Part shown: positions 7,626-17,180 of the stretch, piece by piece | Layout: the number at the start of each line of letters is the position of its first letter | How positions within the stretch are numbered: position 1 is the first letter of the stretch | NCBI GenBank assembly: GCA_936928855.1 | Contig: CAKZHZ010000062.1 | Location: forward strand, 1-48,776 | Source of the DNA: an uncultured Polycyclovorans sp. | GTDB lineage: Bacteria > Pseudomonadota > Gammaproteobacteria > Nevskiales > Nevskiaceae | DNA length: 48,776 bases | Direction: 5' to 3' | The notes under the pieces: generated by a model | Seen by the model: only the letters and a program-made list of their open reading frames with translations | What the model was told of the DNA's origin: nothing | Database searches by the model: none | Program-made: the position numbers and the translations under genes

Positions 7626-10600
7626 TCAGGGCGCAAGCGCCGCCACGATCTTTTCCGGCGTCGGCGAGCCCTGCGCCCGCAGGGCCTGGGCGAAGGCGGC
7701 GATGCGCCATTCCTCGATGATCCATTGGGCGGGATGGAAGGCGGCGGGCAGGCGTGCGACCAGGGGGCGGAGCTGGGCCGTCAGTTCGATGTCGCGTGCG
7801 GGCTTCAGCGGCAGCCGTTCCAGCCGTACCTGGATGGCCTTGAGATAGACCGGGATGCGCAGCCAGGTGTCTTCCGGCAGGCGTTCGATGAAGCCGGGGG
7901 CAAACAGCTGGTCGAGCTGCGCCTGGATGTCGGCAACGGCATGACCATGGACCGACACCGCACCACGCAGGCTGCGCCGCAGGGTGGTGGCGGTCTGCAT
8001 CCAGTCCACGACATCACCCAGCAGGTCCAGTGCGTAGCGGCTGAACTGCCCGCGCTTCTCCAGAGCCGTCTGCCAGCTCGCGCGATCACGCGGGACCGGG
8101 TCCAGCAGGATGTCGTTGGCGGCGCGGCGGGCCAGGCTGTCGGCCAGCGCCTCGGCATCGTAGGGGCGGCCGACGAGATGCGTCCCCAAGCGGGACTTGG
8201 CGGTCTTGCGGAGATCGCGCAGGCGGTCGCTCATGTGCGCCAGCAGCAAGGCGCGGACGCCGTCGCGATGGGCACGGTGGGCACTCGCCGCATCTTCGAA
8301 CAGCCGTAGTCGAACGCCGTCGACATGCGCCTGCAGGGCCGGATGGGCGGCGGCGCCGCTGGCCAGCCGGATCGCGTCCGGCAGGGCATCGAAGTCCCAG
8401 TCCTGGAGGTCGTCACGGGTCCAGGCGCGAGTGGCATCATCCGCCACGGCCGCCTGTTGCAGGGCAGCGCGCGCCGGCGCCCGGTGTTGCTGCTGCAGCC
8501 CGGCGAGGCTGTCGGCATCGCCCAGGGCACGCCCCCGGGCGTCCACCAGCACCAGCCGGGGCCGCAGGTGGGCGGGCAGCCGTTCGGAGTCGAAATCATC
8601 GACGCCCAGATCGAGCCCGGTCATGCGCTTCAACTCGCGGCTGATGACCTCGCGCACCGGGCCGTCCGTTGGCCCGGCCGCCTCCAGCACGGCGCGGGCG
8701 TATTCGGCCGCGGGCGTGCAGTAGCGTCGCTGCTTCTGCGGCAGGGTGCGGATCAGACCTTCCACCAGGGCGGCGTGCAGGCCGGGGACCAGCCAGTCGA
8801 AGGCCGCCGCCGGCAGGCTGAACAGTTGCGCCTGCGGGATCAGGAAGCTGACGCCGTCGGCGTCCTCGCTGGGGTCGTGGGTGTACTGCAGCCGCAGGCG
8901 CACCCCGCCCACGTCGATGTGGTCCGGGAACTGGTCGCCGACATCGGTGCTGGCGCCGGGGCGCAGCAGGTCGTCCTCGCTGAGTGCGAGCCTGGCGGCG
9001 CCGCCCATCTGCAACCAGCGGCGCAGGGCGGCATCGGTACAGACATCCTCGGGCAGGCGTTCGTCGTAGCGGGCAAACAGCTGGGCGTCGGTGACCAGCA
9101 GGTCGGGACGGCGCAGGCGCGCCTCCTTTTCGCGAACGGCCTCGATGCGGGCGAGGTTCTGCAACAACACCCGCGGCTTCTTCAGCAGGCGGCCGCCGAC
9201 CAGCGCCTCCTCGATGAAGATCGCCCGTGCCTCACGCGGGTGGGCGGAGCCGTAGTGCCGTTGCCGGCGCGCCAGCGGCAGGCCGAACAGGCTGACGTGT
9301 TCGGTGCTGGTGACTTCGCCACGCTCGGGGTCCCACTCGGGGTGTTGCAGGGTGCGCTTGAGCAGGTGGGCGCCGACCCGCTCCAACCAGGCCGGGTCCA
9401 CCATGGCATTGGTGCGGGCGAACAGGCGGCTGGTCTGCACCAGCTGGGCGCTCATCACCCACTGCGGCGGCTTCCTGGCCAGCACCGAGCCGGGGAAGAT
9501 GTGGAACTTGCGGCCACGCGGCCCCTGAAACTCCGGCGCCTCCGGCCGCTTCAGGCCGATATGGTCGATCAGCCCCGCCAGCAGCGCCTGATGCAGGGTC
9601 GGGCTGAGGCGCTCGATGTCCTCCGGGGCCAGCGCCTGCCACGGCGGGCGCCGCCCGCTGTCGTCACGCGCCAGAAAATCGGCCACCTGCTGATACACCT
9701 GCGACCACTCGGTCATCCGCAGATAGTTCACGTAATGGGCCTTGCACCACTTGCGCTGTTGCCGCTGGTTGAGCCCGGCGGCCTCCTCCTGCCAGCGCTG
9801 CCACAGTTGCAGCAGGGTGAGGAAGTCGGAGCGGGCATGGCGCCAGCGGGCATGCTGCTGGCGGGCCTGGGTGGTCTGGTCGGGCGGCACCTCGTGCGGG
9901 TCCTGCACCGACAGGGCCGCGGCCAGCACCCACACCGCGTGCGGGGTGGCGGTCTCGCGGCCGGCCAGCGCGATGCGCGCGATGCGCGGGTCCAGCGGCA
10001 GGCGGGCGATCTCGCGCCCCTGCGGCGTGAGTCGACGGTGCTCGTCCAACGCACCCAGCGTCTGCAACAGGCGGTAGGCGTCGGTGATGAGGCGGTGATC
10101 CGGGGCATCCACCCAGGGGAAGCGTTCCACGTCCCCCAGCCCCAGCGCGGTCATCTGCAGGATCACGCCCGCCAGATTGGCACGCAGGATCTCGGGGTCG
10201 GTGAATGGCGCGCGGCCAAGGAAGTCGGCTTCCTCATACAGCCGGATGCAGACTCCGGGGCCGACCCGGCCACAACGGCCGGCGCGCTGGTTGGCGGCAG
10301 ACTGCGCCACCGGTTCGATGTGCAGTTGCTGCACCCCCAGCCGTGCCGAGAAGCGGCTGATGCGCGCGGTGCCCAGGTCCACCACGTAGCGGATGCCGGG
10401 CACGGTGATGGAGGTCTCCGCCACGTTGGTGGACAGCACCACGCGCGGCGCGGCGCCGGGACTGAACACGCGGTCCTGCTGCGCGGCGGGCAGGCGCGAG
10501 TACAGCGGCATGACCTCGGCGCGGGGGAAGCGGCCGGGCAGGCTGCGGGCCAGGTCGTTGATCTCGCGTTCGCCGGGCAGGAACACCAGCACGTCGCCGC

Positions 10601-11450
10601 GCGCGCCACCGCGCCAGCATTCCGCCACGGCATCGGCCACTGCGGTGTCGAGGTCGCCGTCGGCGTCGGGCGGGCGATAGCGGGTTTCCACGGGATAGGT
10701 GCGGCCCTCCACCCGGAGGATGGGACAGTCGCCGAAGTGCCGCGACAGGCGCTCCGGGTCCAATGTGGCCGAGGTGATGATCAGCTTGAGGTCGGGCCGC
10801 CGGGGCAGCAGCTGCCGCAGCCAGCCCAGCAGGAAGTCGATGTTGAGGCTGCGCTCATGCGCCTCGTCGATGATGAGGGTGTCGTAGGCCAGCAGCTCGC
10901 GGTCGCGCTGCAACTCCGCCAGCAGGATGCCGTCGGTCATCAGCTTGATCAGGCTCTGCTCGCCGACGCGACGGTCAAACCGCGTTTCGAAGCCCACCAG
11001 CTGTCCGACCGGGGTTTGCAGCTCCTGGGCGATGCGATTGGCGACACTGCGCGCCGCCAGCCGTCGCGGCTGGGTGTGCCCGATCAGGCCGTGCCGGCCG
11101 CGCCCGAGTTCCAGGCACAGCTTGGGCAGCTGGGTGGTCTTGCCGGAGCCGGTCTCGCCGCAGAGCACGATGACCGGGTGATCCCGCAGTGCGGCAAGAA
11201 TGTCGTCCTTGGCCTGCACCACCGGCAGGTCGTCGGGATACGCGATGCGTGTGGGCCGCAGCCGCTGCCGGTTCTCCGCCGCCAGCAGGGCCTTCTGCAC
11301 ATCGCGCTCGAAACGGGCCGCGTCCAGCCGGCGGCCGCCAAGCTGCCGTGACAAACGATGCGCGTCACGCAGCAGCAGCTGGGAACGCACCGTGGCGAAC
11401 GCGCGACGCTGGGCCTCGGTGGCGGGTGCGGCGTCGGGCGATTTCTTCAC
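7626..11450 (-). CDS. hrpA: ATP-dependent RNA helicase HrpA
   Basis: Large DEAH-box RNA helicase (1274 aa, close to the E. coli length) linked to mRNA processing and rescue of stalled ribosomes. Walker A GETGSGKT is at residues 98-105 and DEAH at 195-198. These are followed by SAT, the helicase C motifs (STNVAETSITVPGIRYVVD, QRAGRCGRVGPG), the HA2 and OB regions, and a long C-terminal DUF3418 region found only in HrpA. The start is GTG (MKKSPDAAP), 6 bases after the stop of the FadL-like gene. The opposite strand shows a 1008-codon open frame, which is a high-GC shadow. Confidence 0.96.
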   Translation of the reverse strand: MKKSPDAAPATEAQRRAFATVRSQLLLRDAHRLSRQLGGRRLDAARFERDVQKALLAAENRQRLRPTRIAYPDDLPVVQAKDDILAALRDHPVIVLCGETGSGKTTQLPKLCLELGRGRHGLIGHTQPRRLAARSVANRIAQELQTPVGQLVGFETRFDRRVGEQSLIKLMTDGILLAELQRDRELLAYDTLIIDEAHERSLNIDFLLGWLRQLLPRRPDLKLIITSATLDPERLSRHFGDCPILRVEGRTYPVETRYRPPDADGDLDTAVADAVAECWRGGARGDVLVFLPGEREINDLARSLPGRFPRAEVMPLYSRLPAAQQDRVFSPGAAPRVVLSTNVAETSITVPGIRYVVDLGTARISRFSARLGVQQLHIEPVAQSAANQRAGRCGRVGPGVCIRLYEEADFLGRAPFTDPEILRANLAGVILQMTALGLGDVERFPWVDAPDHRLITDAYRLLQTLGALDEHRRLTPQGREIARLPLDPRIARIALAGRETATPHAVWVLAAALSVQDPHEVPPDQTTQARQQHARWRHARSDFLTLLQLWQRWQEEAAGLNQRQQRKWCKAHYVNYLRMTEWSQVYQQVADFLARDDSGRRPPWQALAPEDIERLSPTLHQALLAGLIDHIGLKRPEAPEFQGPRGRKFHIFPGSVLARKPPQWVMSAQLVQTSRLFARTNAMVDPAWLERVGAHLLKRTLQHPEWDPERGEVTSTEHVSLFGLPLARRQRHYGSAHPREARAIFIEEALVGGRLLKKPRVLLQNLARIEAVREKEARLRRPDLLVTDAQLFARYDERLPEDVCTDAALRRWLQMGGAARLALSEDDLLRPGASTDVGDQFPDHIDVGGVRLRLQYTHDPSEDADGVSFLIPQAQLFSLPAAAFDWLVPGLHAALVEGLIRTLPQKQRRYCTPAAEYARAVLEAAGPTDGPVREVISRELKRMTGLDLGVDDFDSERLPAHLRPRLVLVDARGRALGDADSLAGLQQQHRAPARAALQQAAVADDATRAWTRDDLQDWDFDALPDAIRLASGAAAHPALQAHVDGVRLRLFEDAASAHRAHRDGVRALLLAHMSDRLRDLRKTAKSRLGTHLVGRPYDAEALADSLARRAANDILLDPVPRDRASWQTALEKRGQFSRYALDLLGDVVDWMQTATTLRRSLRGAVSVHGHAVADIQAQLDQLFAPGFIERLPEDTWLRIPVYLKAIQVRLERLPLKPARDIELTAQLRPLVARLPAAFHPAQWIIEEWRIAAFAQALRAQGSPTPEKIVAALAP

Positions 11451-11456
11451 AGGCGC

Positions 11457-12974
11457 TCAGTCGAAGCGATAGCTGATACCGACCGTGGCTTCCCACTGCC
11501 GCATGTTCAAGCGCAGGGTCTGGTCGTTGGCATCGGCGCCGAAGGCGTTGGCATTGCCCGGACTGCCCAGCACCAGATCCAGCGCGGTGGCGTCGGTGTT
11601 GCTGAGTGCATTGGCGCCATACACGGGCTGCGACTTGGCGTACATGAACGCGAAATCGAAGCCCAGGCGATGACTGTGCTGATACCCGAAGCCGGCGGTG
11701 AAGTGCTCTTCCGGCACGCCGGGCGCCAGAATGTTGAACAGCAGCTCGCTGTCGGGGATGGGCTGATCGCCCTTGCTGTATCCGGCCCGCAGCTTGAACG
11801 CCGCAACCCGGTACTGCACCCCCAGCTTCACCACCTCCACATCCCGCCAGCCAAACCCGGGCCCGCCGGCCGCGCCCAGACAGGCCGGGCTGGGATCCAG
11901 ACTGCCGCCGAACCCGAGGCCGGCAAGCAGACGCGGGCGGGCGCAGTTGTTGACGAAGTCGTTGGTGTCGAAGGCGTTGCCGACGCCTTTGACCTCACTG
12001 AAGTTGATACGCTGGAAATCAACGGCAATGCGCAGGTCGTCGGTGGGGTGGGCGGACAGTCCCACGTTCCAGGTCGAGGGGATATCGAAGGCCCCGTCGT
12101 CGGCAAACAGCCCGGCGTACTTGTCGAACGCGGTCATGTGAATGCGCGTCTGGTAGGAGATGCCCAGGCCGAATCCGGGCACCACGCCGGTGAGGAAGCC
12201 CACACGTCCCCCATAGCCATAGGAGATGTCATGGCCATTGTTGGTGACCCGGTCCGGCTGGTTGGAGAACTGCCGGAATGCGCCCAGGCCATCGGCACGG
12301 AAGCGCTGTCCGGCGAGGATGGGGGCGATGCCGACGGAACTGCGTTCACCGAGCCGTCGCGAGTAGTGCGGCGCGATGAACAGTTGGATCAGGTCCACAC
12401 CGGCGTTGGGGTCGCCGTTTCCGCAGAACCCACCGGTGTCGGATTCGCCGGCCAGCGGCACGCCACCACCGAAGGCCCCTGCGCACCGGGTTTCCAGGGA
12501 GATCAGATCCAGGCCGGCCAGCCCGACGGAAAAGCCTTCCCCGAAGTGCGTGGTGCTGCCGTGATACTCGGAGTTCATGCCACCGTTGCCGTAGACCACG
12601 ATGCCCCAGCTGGAACGCTCGTCGATGCGCCGCGCGTAGGCGAACCCGGGGATGAAGAACAACTCGTTCTCACTGCGCAGGCCGCCCTCCTCCAGGCGCA
12701 GGATGCTGTTGTCGGCATCAGCACCGACGACACCGGCGCGGTAATTGCGCACCGGAGAAAACACGCTCAGGTTGAGGTCGAGGCGATCCTCCACCCAATA
12801 GCTTCCTGCCGGGTTGATGGTGGCCACCAGCGCATCTTCGGTCATGGCGGTGCCGGCACCGCCCATGGCGCGCTGCGAGGCACTGTAGCCATGGGCGAAA
12901 TAGCCGTTGGTGGCGGTCGCTGTGGTGCTGAGGAACAGTAGCGTGAGCGCCGCAACGCGCTGTTTCGTGTTCAT
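11457..12974 (-). CDS. Outer membrane long-chain fatty acid transporter, FadL/OmpP1/TodX family
   Basis: Predicted outer-membrane beta-barrel for uptake of hydrophobic molecules. A signal peptide (VAALTLLFLSTTATA) precedes the mature start TNGYFAHGYSASQRAMGGAGTA, which matches the FadL N-terminal hatch motif. NPAGSYWV and the last strand ISYRFD with near-terminal Phe follow the family. The length of 505 aa is normal. Several Cys (ETRCAGAFGGG, GGFCGNG, NNCARPRL, SPACLG) suggest disulfides in extracellular loops. It is just upstream of hrpA on the same strand, an unusual pairing, and divergent from the CoA-transferase operon. Confidence 0.9.
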   Translation of the reverse strand: MNTKQRVAALTLLFLSTTATATNGYFAHGYSASQRAMGGAGTAMTEDALVATINPAGSYWVEDRLDLNLSVFSPVRNYRAGVVGADADNSILRLEEGGLRSENELFFIPGFAYARRIDERSSWGIVVYGNGGMNSEYHGSTTHFGEGFSVGLAGLDLISLETRCAGAFGGGVPLAGESDTGGFCGNGDPNAGVDLIQLFIAPHYSRRLGERSSVGIAPILAGQRFRADGLGAFRQFSNQPDRVTNNGHDISYGYGGRVGFLTGVVPGFGLGISYQTRIHMTAFDKYAGLFADDGAFDIPSTWNVGLSAHPTDDLRIAVDFQRINFSEVKGVGNAFDTNDFVNNCARPRLLAGLGFGGSLDPSPACLGAAGGPGFGWRDVEVVKLGVQYRVAAFKLRAGYSKGDQPIPDSELLFNILAPGVPEEHFTAGFGYQHSHRLGFDFAFMYAKSQPVYGANALSNTDATALDLVLGSPGNANAFGADANDQTLRLNMRQWEATVGISYRFD

Positions 12975-13099
12975 GGGCCAGCCAGTGTCGGAAAGCTGCG
13001 CATCCTACCCGGTCATCCCCGCCTTCTCATCCAAGTGCAGGTATCCCGATCCCGCGCGGAACGGCAGGCTCCGACTTTCCGTTTCGCGCCCGACGCCCC

Positions 13100-14362
13100 A
13101 TGAAGACCCCCCGCACCGCCACCCTCGATCAGTTACTCGACCTGTTGCGCCCCGGCATGACGGTGTATGTGCCTGGCACCTCGGGCGAAAGCCTGCCGTT
13201 CTATGAGGCACTGAAGGCCCGGCCGGAGGCCGCCGCCGGCGTGCGCTTCGTCGGCATGCACTTCCCGGGGATCAACCGCAACGACTACCTCGGCTTGCAC
13301 CCGCAGGCGCGTCAGCGCAACTACGTGATGAGCCAGGGTCTGCGCGCAGGCCTGCTGGACGGCCGAGCCGAGCTGCTGCCGCTTGATCATCCCGCCAGCT
13401 ACCGCGACCTGCGCGACAACGTGCAGGTGGACCTCGCCATCGCGCAACTGACCCCCCCGGACGCCGACGGTCGCTGCAGCCTTGGACTGGCATACGACTT
13501 CCTGCCGGCAGTGTGGGCCGGTGCGGGCATGCGGGTGGCCCATCTGAACCCGCGGCTGCCGCGCACACAGGGCAGCTTCTCGGTGCGGATGGCAGACCTC
13601 GAAGCGGTCTGCGAGCTGGACGCCGACCTGCTGCAGTACGACGCCGGTACCGCCGACGACAGTGTGCGGCCGCATGCCCGGCGCGTGGCCGAACTGGTGC
13701 GTGATGGCGACACCCTGGAGTTCGGCATCGGCAAGCTGCAGAGCGGCATTCTTGAGGCGCTGGGGGATCACCAGCGGCTGCGGGTATGGTCGGGCATGGT
13801 CAGCCCGGCGTTGATGGGCTTGCTCGACCGCGGCGTGATTGCCGGGGCCGGCAGCGTCGACTGCGGGGTGGCGCTGGGCGATGCCGACTTCTATGCCCGG
13901 CTCGATGGCGATGACCGCTTCCACTTTCGCCCGGTCTGCGAAACCCACGATGCCCAGCGCATGGCGGCAATCCCCGGCTTCTGTGCCATCAACTCGGCGG
14001 TGGAAGTGGACCTGTTCGGTCAGGTCAATGCCGACAGCCTCAAGGGGCGCCTGCTGGCCGGGGTGGGAGGGCTGCCGCCGTTCGTCGCAGGTGCACGGGA
14101 ATCCGAGGGTGGGCGCTCCATCATCGCGCTCTCGGCCGCCACCGATGACGGACGCTTCAGCCGCATCGTGCCAACCCTGGCGGCGCCGGGGCTGACCGCA
14201 CTGCCGCGCCACATGGCGGATTACGTGGTCACCGATCACGGCACCGCCGCGCTGCGCGGGCTCGACGTGATGGCCCGCGCACAGGCGCTGATCGCCGTTG
14301 CCGCGCCTGCACACCGGGACGCGCTGGAGCAGGCCTGGGCACAGATGGCGGCCCGCTTGTGA
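13100..14362 (+). CDS. CoA-transferase of the acetyl-CoA hydrolase family (itaconate CoA-transferase candidate, RipA/Ict-like)
   Basis: Acetyl-CoA hydrolase/4-hydroxybutyrate CoA-transferase fold, 420 aa. Landmarks are PGTSGESLPFYEAL, TPPDADGRCSLGLAYDF, GTLEFGIGKLQSGI-like nucleotide-loop residues, and the catalytic-Glu segment INSAVEVDLFGQVN near residue 300. The C-terminal VVTDHGTAALRG also fits. On its own the substrate is open. Followed by a MaoC hydratase and a CitE-type lyase, it has the same order as Yersinia ripABC and the same enzyme set as Pseudomonas ict-ich-ccl, where it activates itaconate with succinyl-CoA. It is the first gene of a five-gene plus-strand operon. Confidence 0.85.
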   Translation: MKTPRTATLDQLLDLLRPGMTVYVPGTSGESLPFYEALKARPEAAAGVRFVGMHFPGINRNDYLGLHPQARQRNYVMSQGLRAGLLDGRAELLPLDHPASYRDLRDNVQVDLAIAQLTPPDADGRCSLGLAYDFLPAVWAGAGMRVAHLNPRLPRTQGSFSVRMADLEAVCELDADLLQYDAGTADDSVRPHARRVAELVRDGDTLEFGIGKLQSGILEALGDHQRLRVWSGMVSPALMGLLDRGVIAGAGSVDCGVALGDADFYARLDGDDRFHFRPVCETHDAQRMAAIPGFCAINSAVEVDLFGQVNADSLKGRLLAGVGGLPPFVAGARESEGGRSIIALSAATDDGRFSRIVPTLAAPGLTALPRHMADYVVTDHGTAALRGLDVMARAQALIAVAAPAHRDALEQAWAQMAARL

Positions 14363-14426
14363 GTCTGCCTCACCCGGTATCATCCGGGGCCGCCGCACCC
14401 GGCGGTGTCCCCCATGGAGTGCCCTG

Positions 14427-14891
14427 ATGGCAGGTATGTACCTGGAGCAGTTTCAGTTGCAGCAAACGTTCGATCACGAAATCCGCCGGACCGTGACGGA
14501 GGCTGACAACGTCTGGTTCTGCGGCGCCACCTACAACCCGGCGCAGATCCACATCGATCACGACTACTGCCGTCAGACCGAGTTCGGGCAGCCGTTGATC
14601 AACTCCATCTTCACACTCGGCCTGATCATCGGCCTGAGCATTCAGGACACCACGCTGGGCACCACCATCGCAAACCTCGGCATGACCGACGTGCGCTTCC
14701 CCAAGCCGGTGTTTGCCGGCGACACCCTGCGCGCCCGCACCACCGTGGAAGCCGTCCGCGACAGCCAGTCGCGCCCCAATGCCGGCATCGTCACCTTCCG
14801 CCACGAGGGCTTCAACCAGCGCAACGAGCTGGTCTGCACACTGCAACGACAAGCCTTGATGCTGCGCCAACCCCAGGAGACTTCCGCATGA
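14427..14891 (+). CDS. MaoC-like hydratase (itaconyl-CoA / mesaconyl-CoA hydratase candidate, RipB/Ich-like)
   Basis: Small (154 aa) hot-dog-fold hydratase. The segment GATYNPAQIHID (about residues 33-44) is the active-site loop, followed by TEFGQPLINSIFTLGL and ANLGMTDVRFPKPVFAGDTL. These fit the subgroup that hydrates branched C5 unsaturated CoA esters. The catalytic Asp of the classic D-x4-H pattern is not evident in this loop; His is retained. Start ATG 14427 is supported by GGAG 7 bases upstream. Its end overlaps the next gene by 4 bases. Expected role: itaconyl-CoA to citramalyl-CoA. Mesaconyl-CoA or methylfumaryl-CoA are alternatives. Confidence 0.85.
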   Translation: MAGMYLEQFQLQQTFDHEIRRTVTEADNVWFCGATYNPAQIHIDHDYCRQTEFGQPLINSIFTLGLIIGLSIQDTTLGTTIANLGMTDVRFPKPVFAGDTLRARTTVEAVRDSQSRPNAGIVTFRHEGFNQRNELVCTLQRQALMLRQPQETSA

Positions 14892-15790
14892 GCGTCACCG
14901 CCCCGGCTCGGTCCTTTCTGTTTGTTCCCGCCGACAGCGACCGCAAGTTGGCAAAGGCACTGACACTGGGCGCCGATGTCCTCATCTTCGACCTTGAGGA
15001 TGCGGTGCTGCCGGCGCAGAAGCCACAGGCCCGCAACACCCTCGCCGCCTTTCTCGACGCCTACGAGGCCCCCGCGCAGGCCTGGGTCCGTGTCAACGAC
15101 CTGGCGACCGGCGAAACCCTGCACGACCTGATGGTGGCGGTGCACCCGAAGGTCCGCGGTGTGGTGCTACCCAAGATTCTCGGCCCCGAATGTATCCAGC
15201 AGCTCGCGCACTATCTGGACATGGCGGAGACCGCTCGCGGCCTGCCCCTGGGCCATACCCGCATCATCGCGGTCTGTACCGAGACGCCGGCCGCAGTGCT
15301 GCGGATGAACGAGCTTTCGCGCCTGCAGCAGCCGCGCCTGAGCGGGCTGATGTGGGGCGGCGAAGACCTCAGCGCGGCGATGGGGGCCGGCGATCCGCGG
15401 CTGCCGGATGGCCGCTGGCGCGCCACTTTCGTACACGCCCGGCACCAGTGCCTGATGCTGGCGCACACCTTGGGGGTGGAGGCGATTGACACCGTGTTCG
15501 TGGACTTCCGTGATCCCGAGGGCTGCGCCGCCAACGCTGCCGAGGCACGCCACGATGGCTTCACCGGCAAAGTGGCGATCCATCCTTCGCAGGTCGACAT
15601 CATCAATCGCGGCTTCTCGATCACCGACGACGAGCGTGCCTACGCACAGCGGGTGATCGATGCACTCAGCCAGGGCGCCGGCGCCGTGGCGCTGGATGGC
15701 AAGATGATCGACGTTCCCCACCTCAAGCAGGCGCAGCGCGTGCTCGCGCGTTATGCGGCACAAGTGTCCCATCAGGAGTCTTCCTCATGA
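14888..15790 (+). CDS. CitE/HpcH-type CoA ester lyase (citramalyl-CoA lyase candidate, RipC/Ccl-like)
   Basis: TIM-barrel lyase of the HpcH/HpaI/CitE superfamily, 300 aa. RSFLFVPADSDRKLAKAL, the Mg2+-site segment VLIFDLEDAV, WVRVNDL, the acidic MWGGEDLSAAMGA and KVAIHPSQVDIIN are all signature regions. The expected reaction in this context is cleavage of citramalyl-CoA to pyruvate and acetyl-CoA; malyl-CoA or methylmalyl-CoA lyase activity is possible in this family. It overlaps the hydratase before it and the CoA-transferase A subunit after it by 4 bases each. Confidence 0.87.
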   Translation: MSVTAPARSFLFVPADSDRKLAKALTLGADVLIFDLEDAVLPAQKPQARNTLAAFLDAYEAPAQAWVRVNDLATGETLHDLMVAVHPKVRGVVLPKILGPECIQQLAHYLDMAETARGLPLGHTRIIAVCTETPAAVLRMNELSRLQQPRLSGLMWGGEDLSAAMGAGDPRLPDGRWRATFVHARHQCLMLAHTLGVEAIDTVFVDFRDPEGCAANAAEARHDGFTGKVAIHPSQVDIINRGFSITDDERAYAQRVIDALSQGAGAVALDGKMIDVPHLKQAQRVLARYAAQVSHQESSS

Positions 15791-16503
15791 GCAACAAGGT
15801 CTATGCGGACGCCCAGGCCGCATTGGCGGGTCTCACCTTCGACGGCATGACCGTCATGTCGGGAGGCTTCGGCCTCTGTGGCATTCCCGAGCACCTGATC
15901 GTCGCCCTGCGCGACTCCGGTGCCAAGGACCTCACCGTCATCGGCAACAACGTCGGCTGCGACGATCACGGCATGTGGCTGGTGCTCGCCAACAACCAGA
16001 TCCGCAAGGTGCTGGCCAGCTACGTCGGCGAGAACAAGGTGCTCGAAACCCGCTTCATGAACGGCGAGGTGGAGATCGAATTCAATCCGCAGGGCACCCT
16101 GGCCGAGCGCATCCGTGCCGGCGGCGCCGGCATCCCCGCCTTCTTCACCCGCACCGGCTACGGCACCCAGGTCGCCGAGGGCAAGGAAACCCGCCAGTTC
16201 AACGGTGAGTGGTACGTGATGGAAACCGGGCTGGTGGCGGACCTGTCGCTGGTGAAAGCCTGGAGGGCCGACACTGAAGGCAACCTGATCTATCGCAAGA
16301 CCGCGCGCAACTTCAATCCCATGATCGCCACCGCCGGCAAGGTGACGGTGGTGGAAGTGGAGGAGATCGTCCCGGTCGGCAGCCTCGACCCGGACCAGAT
16401 CCACACGCCCGGCATCTATGTCGACCGCATCGTGCAGGGCACCGACTACGTCAAGCACATCGAACGTCTCACCACCCGGCCGCGGCCGGACGCACAGGAG
16501 TAA
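15787..16503 (+). CDS. scoA: 3-oxoacid CoA-transferase, subunit A
   Basis: Alpha subunit of succinyl-CoA:3-ketoacid CoA-transferase, which activates acetoacetate using succinyl-CoA. The 238-aa protein has the type I CoA-transferase signature DGMTVMSGGFGLCGIPEHLI near the N-terminus, NNVGCDDHGMW, and the EFNPQGTLAERIRAGGAGIPAFFTRTG region. It overlaps the lyase gene by 4 bases and is followed after 3 bases by subunit B. In this operon it could recycle CoA between succinyl-CoA and another acid. Confidence 0.95.
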   Translation: MSNKVYADAQAALAGLTFDGMTVMSGGFGLCGIPEHLIVALRDSGAKDLTVIGNNVGCDDHGMWLVLANNQIRKVLASYVGENKVLETRFMNGEVEIEFNPQGTLAERIRAGGAGIPAFFTRTGYGTQVAEGKETRQFNGEWYVMETGLVADLSLVKAWRADTEGNLIYRKTARNFNPMIATAGKVTVVEVEEIVPVGSLDPDQIHTPGIYVDRIVQGTDYVKHIERLTTRPRPDAQE

Positions 16504-16506
16504 GCC

Positions 16507-17154
16507 ATGGCCTGGACCCGTAACGAAATGGCGGCGCGCGCCGCCAAGGAACTGCGCGACGGCTTCTACGTGAACCTGGGCATCGGGATTCCGACGCTGG
16601 TCGCCAACATGATCCCCGACGGCATGACCGTCACCCTGCAAAGTGAGAACGGCCTGCTCGGCATGGGCCCGTTTCCCATCGAGGGCGAAGAAGACGCGGA
16701 CCTCATCAATGCCGGCAAGCAGACCATCACCGATCTGCCGCAATCCAGTTACTTCTCCAGCGCCGACAGCTTCGCCATGATCCGCGGCGGTCACATCAAT
16801 CTGTCCATTCTGGGTGGCATGCAGGTGGCCGAGAACGGTGACCTCGCCAACTGGATGGTGCCCGGCAAGATGATCAAGGGCATGGGCGGCGCCATGGACC
16901 TGGTGGCCGGCGTGAAACGGGTGGTGGTGGTGATGGACCACTGCGAGAAGGGCGGCGCCTCCAAGTTCAAGCACAGCTGCAGCCTGCCCCTGACCGGCAA
17001 GGGCGTGGTGGATCTGCTGATCACCGATCTGGGCGTGTTCGAGATCGACCGCAAGGGTGGGGGGGTGCGCCTGATCGAGCTGGCCACCGGCGTCTCCCTG
17101 GAGGAGATCCAGGCCAAAACCGAGGCTGCGTTCACCGTCGCACTCACGGCCTGA
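16507..17154 (+). CDS. scoB: 3-oxoacid CoA-transferase, subunit B
   Basis: Beta subunit partner of the preceding gene, 215 aa. It contains the catalytic Glu in LQSENGLLGMGPFP (the SENG motif), YVNLGIGIPTLVANMIP, and GGHINLSILGGMQV and GNLANW-like segments (here GDLANWMVPGK). All of this is normal for the family. It is the last gene of the operon. The 107-base gap after it holds a structured leader in front of a lipoprotein gene rather than a clear terminator. Confidence 0.96.
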   Translation: MAWTRNEMAARAAKELRDGFYVNLGIGIPTLVANMIPDGMTVTLQSENGLLGMGPFPIEGEEDADLINAGKQTITDLPQSSYFSSADSFAMIRGGHINLSILGGMQVAENGDLANWMVPGKMIKGMGGAMDLVAGVKRVVVVMDHCEKGGASKFKHSCSLPLTGKGVVDLLITDLGVFEIDRKGGGVRLIELATGVSLEEIQAKTEAAFTVALTA

Positions 17155-17180
17155 AAGCCCCACATGGAACCCTGATCACC

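Noticed and set aside
8325..11351. 1008-codon open frame on the plus strand, antisense to hrpA
   Set aside because: Its codons are exact complements of conserved HrpA helicase motifs; the product is Gln/Gly/Arg/His-rich low-complexity sequence typical of shadow frames in GC-rich DNA.
13011..13060. Solo copy of the GTCATCCC-type palindromic repeat between fadL-like and CoA-transferase genes
   Set aside because: It begins like the repeat (GTCATCCCCGCC) but lacks a matching second arm.
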